Shown: positions 59,838 to 64,000 of the stretch, one piece after another | Layout of the letters: the number at the start of each line of letters is the position of its first letter | How positions within the stretch are numbered: the first letter of the stretch is position 1 | Source of the DNA: UBA11358 sp049517655 | Lineage (GTDB): Bacteria; Verrucomicrobiota; Verrucomicrobiia; Limisphaerales; UBA11358 | DNA: 64,000 nt | Assembly: GCA_049517655.1 (NCBI GenBank) | Contig: JBEKRQ010000003.1 | Location: forward strand, 186,001-250,000 | Direction of reading: 5' to 3' | Notes under the pieces: model-generated | Seen by the model: the letters and a program-made list of their open reading frames with translations, nothing else | Told to the model about the DNA's origin: nothing | The model's database searches: none | Program-made: the position numbers and the translations under genes

Positions 59838-61193
59838 ATGATTCGTTTCCACAGCACCAACGGCCGGGCGCCGGCAGTCAATCTGCGCGAGGCGTTGCTG
59901 CAAGGCCAGGCACCAGACCGCGGTCTTTATCTTCCGGAGAAATTCCCGAAATTCGCGCTCGACGAAATTGCCGCGTTTGCCTGCCTGCCCTACCACGAAA
60001 TCGCTTTCCGCGTCTTGTCGCGTTATACCGAAGGCGTTGTTGACCCCGGCACGCTCGCCACGATTTGCCGCGACGCCTACAACTTCGATGTGCCGCTGGA
60101 AAAAGTTTATGATCGTGTTCACGTCCTGCGGCTGGATCGCGGACAGACGGCATCGTTCAAGGATTTCGCGGCACAACTGATGGCGCGGTTGTTCGGAAGT
60201 TTTTTGCGCGAAACCGGCCAGCACGCCACGATTCTCACTGCGACAAGCGGCGATACCGGTTCCGCAGTTGCGCACGCCTTTCACAACGTTCCCGGCGTCC
60301 GTGTTTTTGTGTTGTTCCCGTTTGGCGAAGTGAGTGTGCTCCAGCGCAAGCTGATGACCACGCTTGCCGAAAACGTCCGCACCATTGCCATCGACGGCAA
60401 ATTCGATGATTGCCAGGCCATGGTGAAGCGCGCGTTTGCCGATCCGGAGTTGAAACATATTCCGCTTTCATCGGCCAACTCCATCAACATCGGCCGGCTG
60501 CTGCCGCAGGGCATTTATTATTTTTATGCCGCTTCGCGAATCGCGAAGCCCGGCGAACCGGTTGTATTTTCCGTGCCCAGCGGCAATTTCGGCGACATGA
60601 TGGGCGCGGTTGTCGCGCGGCAAATGGGTTTGCCCATGAAAAAACTCATCACGCCGGTCAATGACAACGACGCTTTTCCACGCTTTCTGGAAACCGGCAA
60701 CTACCAAAAAATTGTGCCGTCGCGCAACTCGCTGTCCAACGCAATGAATGTCGGACATCCGAGCAACCTTGCGCGGCTTGTGGCGGTTTATGGCGGACAG
60801 ATGGATGAAACCGGCAAAATTCATCGCGCACCCGATCTCGCCGCGATGCGCCGCGACATTTTTTCCAGTTCCGTTTCCGACGAACGGACGCGCGCAACAA
60901 TTCAGGAGGCTTGGAAGCAACACAAACTGCTGCTTGAACCGCACGGCGCGGTGGCGTGGCGTGGATTTCTTGATTGGCTTGCCGTCGAACCGCTGGGCGG
61001 GGCGCCCGCCGTCGTGCTGGAAACCGCGCATCCGGCGAAATTCCCTGAAGAAATCGAAAAGACGCTCGGTTTTTCACCCGAAGTTCCGTCATCAATCGCC
61101 ACGGTTGAAAAACTGCCGGAAAATTACGACCACATGAGCGCGGATTACGATAAGTTTCGCGCCTATCTTGTCCGGCATCATACAGCCGCTTGA
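59838..61193 (+). CDS. thrC: Threonine synthase
   Basis: A 451-residue PLP enzyme that turns O-phosphohomoserine into threonine. It begins IRFHSTNGRAPAVNLREALL and LYLPEKFPKF, has the PLP lysine in LDRGQTASFKDFAAQLMARL, the phosphate-binding loop TATSGDTGSAVAHAF, FPFGEVSVLQRKLM and FSVPSGNFGDMMGAVVARQM. The length and the N-terminal start match the long ThrC type. ATG 59838 is preferred over a TTG at 59832 that overlaps the GxxExxY stop. It lies between hom and lysC with 47 bases to lysC. Confidence 0.93.
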   Translation: MIRFHSTNGRAPAVNLREALLQGQAPDRGLYLPEKFPKFALDEIAAFACLPYHEIAFRVLSRYTEGVVDPGTLATICRDAYNFDVPLEKVYDRVHVLRLDRGQTASFKDFAAQLMARLFGSFLRETGQHATILTATSGDTGSAVAHAFHNVPGVRVFVLFPFGEVSVLQRKLMTTLAENVRTIAIDGKFDDCQAMVKRAFADPELKHIPLSSANSINIGRLLPQGIYYFYAASRIAKPGEPVVFSVPSGNFGDMMGAVVARQMGLPMKKLITPVNDNDAFPRFLETGNYQKIVPSRNSLSNAMNVGHPSNLARLVAVYGGQMDETGKIHRAPDLAAMRRDIFSSSVSDERTRATIQEAWKQHKLLLEPHGAVAWRGFLDWLAVEPLGGAPAVVLETAHPAKFPEEIEKTLGFSPEVPSSIATVEKLPENYDHMSADYDKFRAYLVRHHTAA

Positions 61194-61240
61194 TTGCCGG
61201 CACACTTCTGGCATGCTTCTGACAACTTATGGGATAAAAC

Positions 61241-62464
61241 ATGGCATTGATCGTCCAAAAATACGGCGGCACGTCGGTCGGCAACACCGAGCGCATCAAA
61301 AACGTGGCGGCGCGGGTGGCAAAGCACCATGCCAACGGTGATAAAATTGTCGTTGTCGTCTCTGCGATGAGTGGTGTCACGGATCATTTGATCAAGCTCG
61401 CCAAGGAACTCATGCCGCTGCCCAGCGAACGCGAAATGGACGTGTTGCTGGCCACTGGCGAACAGCAAACCATTGCGCTAACCGCCATCGCGTTGCATGG
61501 ACTTGGCATTTCGGCTGTGTCGCTCACCGGCGCGCAGGCGGGTATCGTCACCGATGGTGTTCACACCAAGGCCAAAATCAGCAATATCACGCCCAAAAAA
61601 GTTCACGAGTTGCTCGACAAAGGCAACGTTGTCATTGTCGCCGGTTTTCAAGGCGAAACGCCCGAGGGCCAGATTACGACGCTCGGCCGCGGCGGTTCGG
61701 ATTTGACGGCTATTGCGCTCGCGACAGCGCTCAAAGCCGATCTTTGCCAGATTTACACGGACGTGGACGGTGTTTACACCGCCGACCCGCGCATTGTGCC
61801 CGGCGCGAAGAAACTCGATGAAATTTCCTACGACGAAATGCTCGAACTCGCCAGCCTCGGCGCGAAGGTGATGCAGAGCCGCTCGGTCGAATTTGCAAAA
61901 AATTTTGGAGTTGCTTTTGAAGTCCGCTCCAGCCTCAATGAAAATCCAGGAACGATTGTGAAAGAAGAAACCAAAAGCATGGAAAGCGTCGTCGTGCGCG
62001 GCGTCGCGTTCGACAAGAATCAAGCCAAGGTCACGCTCGTCGGCGTACCCGACAAACCGGGCGTGGCCGCGCGCATTTTCAAGGCGCTCGACGACGCGGC
62101 GGTGAACGTGGACATGATCGTCCAAAACATCAGCCACGGCACTCCCGACAAAGTCGGGACGACAGACCTTTCATTCACCATGGACAAGCCGGATTTGCTC
62201 AAGGCGCAAAAGGTCATTGACGGCCTGAAAAAGGAACTTGGCTTCCGCGATGTGATTGCCACGGAAAAAATCGGCAAGCTGTCCATCGTCGGCGTTGGCA
62301 TGAAGAGTCACACGGGCGTGGCCGCAAAACTTTTTGAAACACTTGCGAAGGAAGGCGTGAACATTGACATGATTTCCACCAGCGAAATCAAAATCTCCGT
62401 CGTGATTGATTTGGCCAAAGGTGAACAGGCAATGAAAGCCGTTCACGCGGCGTTCATTGGCTGA
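61241..62464 (+). CDS. lysC: Aspartate kinase with two ACT domains
   Basis: A 407-residue kinase that starts the aspartate pathway by phosphorylating aspartate. Motifs: LIVQKYGGTSVGNTERIK, VVVSAMSGVTDHLIKLAK, GRGGSDLTAIALA, YTDVDGVYTADPRIVPGAKK and SRSVEFAKNF. Two C-terminal ACT domains (VTLVGVPDKPGVAARIFKAL and LSIVGVGMKSHTGVAAKLFE) point to feedback by lysine and/or threonine. It follows hom and thrC in the same direction. Its stop is only 10 bases before the leucine-rich leader reading frame, so the leuA leader is either co-transcribed with lysC or has a promoter within the lysC end. Confidence 0.94.
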   Translation: MALIVQKYGGTSVGNTERIKNVAARVAKHHANGDKIVVVVSAMSGVTDHLIKLAKELMPLPSEREMDVLLATGEQQTIALTAIALHGLGISAVSLTGAQAGIVTDGVHTKAKISNITPKKVHELLDKGNVVIVAGFQGETPEGQITTLGRGGSDLTAIALATALKADLCQIYTDVDGVYTADPRIVPGAKKLDEISYDEMLELASLGAKVMQSRSVEFAKNFGVAFEVRSSLNENPGTIVKEETKSMESVVVRGVAFDKNQAKVTLVGVPDKPGVAARIFKALDDAAVNVDMIVQNISHGTPDKVGTTDLSFTMDKPDLLKAQKVIDGLKKELGFRDVIATEKIGKLSIVGVGMKSHTGVAAKLFETLAKEGVNIDMISTSEIKISVVIDLAKGEQAMKAVHAAFIG

Positions 62465-62474
62465 CAAAAAGGAT

Positions 62475-62582
62475 TTGACGATCAGGCTGAACACCATTAA
62501 CCTTGTTCTTGTGAATCGCAATTTGAATCTGAATCTGCTGCTGAATGCGCTGCTGTTGTGCCGCGCGGCGGTCGGGTTCTGA
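62475..62582 (+). CDS. Leucine-rich leader peptide of leuA (attenuator leader)
   Basis: A short frame from TTG 62475 to TGA 62580 encodes about 35 residues with 11 leucines after the initiator, including three Leu codons in a row at 62535-62543 and again at 62550-62558 (NLNLNLLLNALLLCRAAVGF at its end). It is followed by antiterminator and terminator structures, then leuA. Such peptides in front of leu genes sense charged leucyl-tRNA by ribosome stalling. The start is uncertain: AAAAAGG is only one or two bases before this TTG, and another in-frame TTG (62457) lies within lysC. Confidence 0.75.
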   Translation: MTIRLNTINLVLVNRNLNLNLLLNALLLCRAAVGF

Positions 62583-62608
62583 TTGCGTTCAAGGAATTTT
62601 GAGAACCC
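62574..62608 (+). promoter_or_regulatory. Predicted antiterminator hairpin of the leuA attenuator
   Basis: GGGTTCT (62574-62580) pairs perfectly with AGAACCC (62602-62608), with an inner TCAA/TTGA pair. The 3' arm overlaps the first bases of the terminator stem (62604 onward), so the two hairpins exclude each other. Confidence 0.65.
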
Positions 62609-62640
62609 TGCTGCCAAACCGGCAGCGGGGTTTTTGTTTT
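62604..62640 (+). terminator. Rho-independent terminator (attenuator) before leuA
   Basis: AACCCTGCTGCC (62604-62615) pairs with GGCAGCGGGGTT (62621-62632) over 12 positions with one G-T wobble, around a 5-base loop, followed by TTTTTGTTTT. Confidence 0.85.
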
Positions 62641-62642
62641 TC

Positions 62643-62759
62643 AACCGCGAATGAACACGAACAGACACGAATCGAAAGTGGAGACGCGAATTGCGCGAAT
62701 TGACACAAATTCAATCCGTGTCAAAAATTATTCGTGTGGATTAGTGTCCATTCGTGGTT
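62643..62759 (+). repeat. Dispersed palindromic repeat (AACCGCGAATGAACACGAA type) between attenuator and leuA
   Basis: The left arm starts AACCGCGAATGAACACGAAC and the right arm ends TTAGTGTCCATTCGTGGTT, roughly complementary. A second inner pair GACAC/GTGTC lies inside. This family is scattered in environmental genomes. It fills the space between the terminator and the leuA start. Confidence 0.7.
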
Positions 62760-62782
62760 CAATTCTGTAGCCATTTGAATTT

Positions 62783-64000
62783 ATGCATAAAGATCCGTCT
62801 AAAAAATACCGTCCGTTCCCACCGGTCGCCTTGCCCGACCGGCAGTGGCCAAACCGCGTTCTCACCCGCGCGCCGCGCTGGTGCAGCGTGGATTTGCGCG
62901 ATGGCAACCAGGCGCTCGCCGTGCCGATGAACGTCAGCCAGAAACTCGAACTTTTTCAAACACTCGTTAAAATCGGCTTCAAGGAAATTGAAGTCGGTTT
63001 CCCATCGGCGTCGAATACCGAGTTCGCATTCAACCGCCGGCTCATCGAGGAAAACCGCGCGCCGGACGACGTGTGGTTGCAGGTGCTCGTGCAAGCGCGT
63101 GAGGATTTGATTGAGCGCACCGTCGAGTCGCTTGTCGGCGCGAAAAAGGCGATCATCCACATGTATAACTCAACATCACCCGCCCAACGCCGTGTGGTGT
63201 TCGGCAAATCAAAGGACGAGATCAAGGCCATCGCGGTGAACGGCGCGAGGTTGATCCGGGAACGATTGCACCGGCTCAAAGGGACGGAAGTCATGCTCCA
63301 GTATTCGCCGGAAAGTTTTTCGGCAACGGAAGTGGAATATGCGAAAGAAGTTTCCGAGGCGGTCATGGACGTGTGGCAGCCAACGCCGAAACGGAAGATG
63401 ATTTTAAATTTGCCGGACACGGTCGAGGTTGCCATGCCGAATGTGTATGCCGACCAAATCGAATGGATTTGCCGGAATATCAGGAATCGCGATTCGCTCA
63501 TCATCAGCGTGCACACGCACAATGACCGTTGCACCGGCGTCGCCGCGACGGAGCTCGGTTTGCTCGCCGGCGCGGATCGCGTCGAAGGCACGCTTTTCGG
63601 CAACGGCGAACGCACCGGCAATTTAGACATCGTCACCGTTGCGTTGAACCTCTACCAGCACGGCATTGATCCGAAGTTGGATTTCTCGAATTTAAATTCG
63701 ATTATCGAAATCTATGAGCATTGCACGGGCATGACTGTTCCGCCGCGGCAGCCTTACGCGGGCGAATTGGTTTTCACCGCGTTCAGCGGTTCGCATCAGG
63801 ACGCGATCAAAAAGGGTTTTGCCGAGCGGTCGAACAAAGGTCGTGAGCATTGGGACGTGCCGTATCTCACGATTGATCCGAAGGACATCGGGCGCGAATA
63901 CCGCGAGGTCATCCGCGTCAACTCGCAGTCCGGCAAGGGTGGCGTGGCGTATCTTCTCGAAAGCGAATTCGGTATCGTTTTGCCAAAAGATATGCAGCGC
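62783..64000 (+). CDS. leuA: 2-isopropylmalate synthase, partial (C-terminus outside window)
   Basis: The first 406 codons of a LeuA of the long (yeast/actinobacterial) class. It condenses acetyl-CoA with 2-oxoisovalerate, the entry to leucine synthesis. Motifs: YRPFPPVALPDRQWPNRVL, WCSVDLRDGNQALAVPM (metal Asp), GFKEIEVGFPSASNTEF, ILNLPDTVEVAMP and SVHTHNDRCTGVAATELGLL with the metal His pair, then GTLFGNGERTGNLDIVTVAL. The leucine-sensing C-terminal domain is not in view. ATG 62783 gives the usual start; there is no obvious ribosome site because of the repeat upstream. An attenuator precedes it. Confidence 0.93.
   Translation, partial: MHKDPSKKYRPFPPVALPDRQWPNRVLTRAPRWCSVDLRDGNQALAVPMNVSQKLELFQTLVKIGFKEIEVGFPSASNTEFAFNRRLIEENRAPDDVWLQVLVQAREDLIERTVESLVGAKKAIIHMYNSTSPAQRRVVFGKSKDEIKAIAVNGARLIRERLHRLKGTEVMLQYSPESFSATEVEYAKEVSEAVMDVWQPTPKRKMILNLPDTVEVAMPNVYADQIEWICRNIRNRDSLIISVHTHNDRCTGVAATELGLLAGADRVEGTLFGNGERTGNLDIVTVALNLYQHGIDPKLDFSNLNSIIEIYEHCTGMTVPPRQPYAGELVFTAFSGSHQDAIKKGFAERSNKGREHWDVPYLTIDPKDIGREYREVIRVNSQSGKGGVAYLLESEFGIVLPKDMQR

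Overview
The window looks like the chromosome of a Verrucomicrobiota bacterium, probably a soil or freshwater member of the Limisphaerales/Pedosphaera side. This is inferred from three things: a pilM-to-pilQ locus laid out like Akkermansia Amuc_1101 to Amuc_1098, very long secreted Calx-beta/delta-60 repeat proteins whose neighbours end in a YYRV/FYRV-type module, and many short palindromic intergenic repeats. Coding is dense on both strands. I saw no tRNA, rRNA or CRISPR array. Functions below are read from motifs and architecture; no database search was possible.

Region by region. 1-2.1 kb (minus): partial unknown gene, a sugar-nucleotide epimerase and a DUF998 membrane protein. 2.2-2.6 kb: rpsU with its own promoter and terminator. 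2695-4700: a complete IS1595-family insertion sequence (21-bp inverted ends, 8-bp target duplication) carrying a proteasome-like Ntn-hydrolase passenger, inserted just upstream of cca. 6.2-11.3 kb (minus): a signalling operon of ECF-type sigma factor, a large Ser/Thr kinase with TM2, DUF4097-like and DUF4019-like parts, a lipoprotein and a small PH-like protein. 11.3-13.4 kb (minus): heptosyltransferase-like GT9, metallophosphoesterase, acylphosphatase. 13.6-20.2 kb (plus): type IV pilus-like assembly operon with a PilM-PilN fusion, an Amuc_1100-like protein, a PilP-position protein and a secretin split into two exported polypeptides. 20.2-21.1 kb: 5'-3' exonuclease. 21.2-40.3 kb: five consecutive secreted proteins, including one of about 2,980 residues and an S53 (sedolisin/kumamolisin) peptidase; a P-like domain appears to be divided between these last two. 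40.3-51 kb: coaE, glgB, xthA, an NtrC-type regulator, serA, a SurA/PrsA-type isomerase and small envelope or zinc-ribbon genes. 51-57.9 kb: kamA, nth, a lipoate-ligase-like gene, a pseudopilin, a HAD phosphatase, gmhA, a four-helix-bundle gene, a thioredoxin-like gene and a DEDD nuclease. 58-64 kb: hom, a GxxExxY gene, thrC, lysC, then a leucine-rich leader peptide with antiterminator and terminator, and leuA running off the edge.

How parts work together. The last block makes threonine and leucine from the aspartate and branched-chain pathways, and leuA appears to be controlled by leucine-dependent attenuation. The pilus-like locus would assemble an envelope-spanning secretin complex, and the secreted genes beside it could be its cargo or simply neighbours. 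Dispersed palindromes are a theme: they flank nth, the GxxExxY gene and the four-helix-bundle gene, supply a stop codon and a C-terminus, and appear to have entered the lipoate-ligase reading frame.
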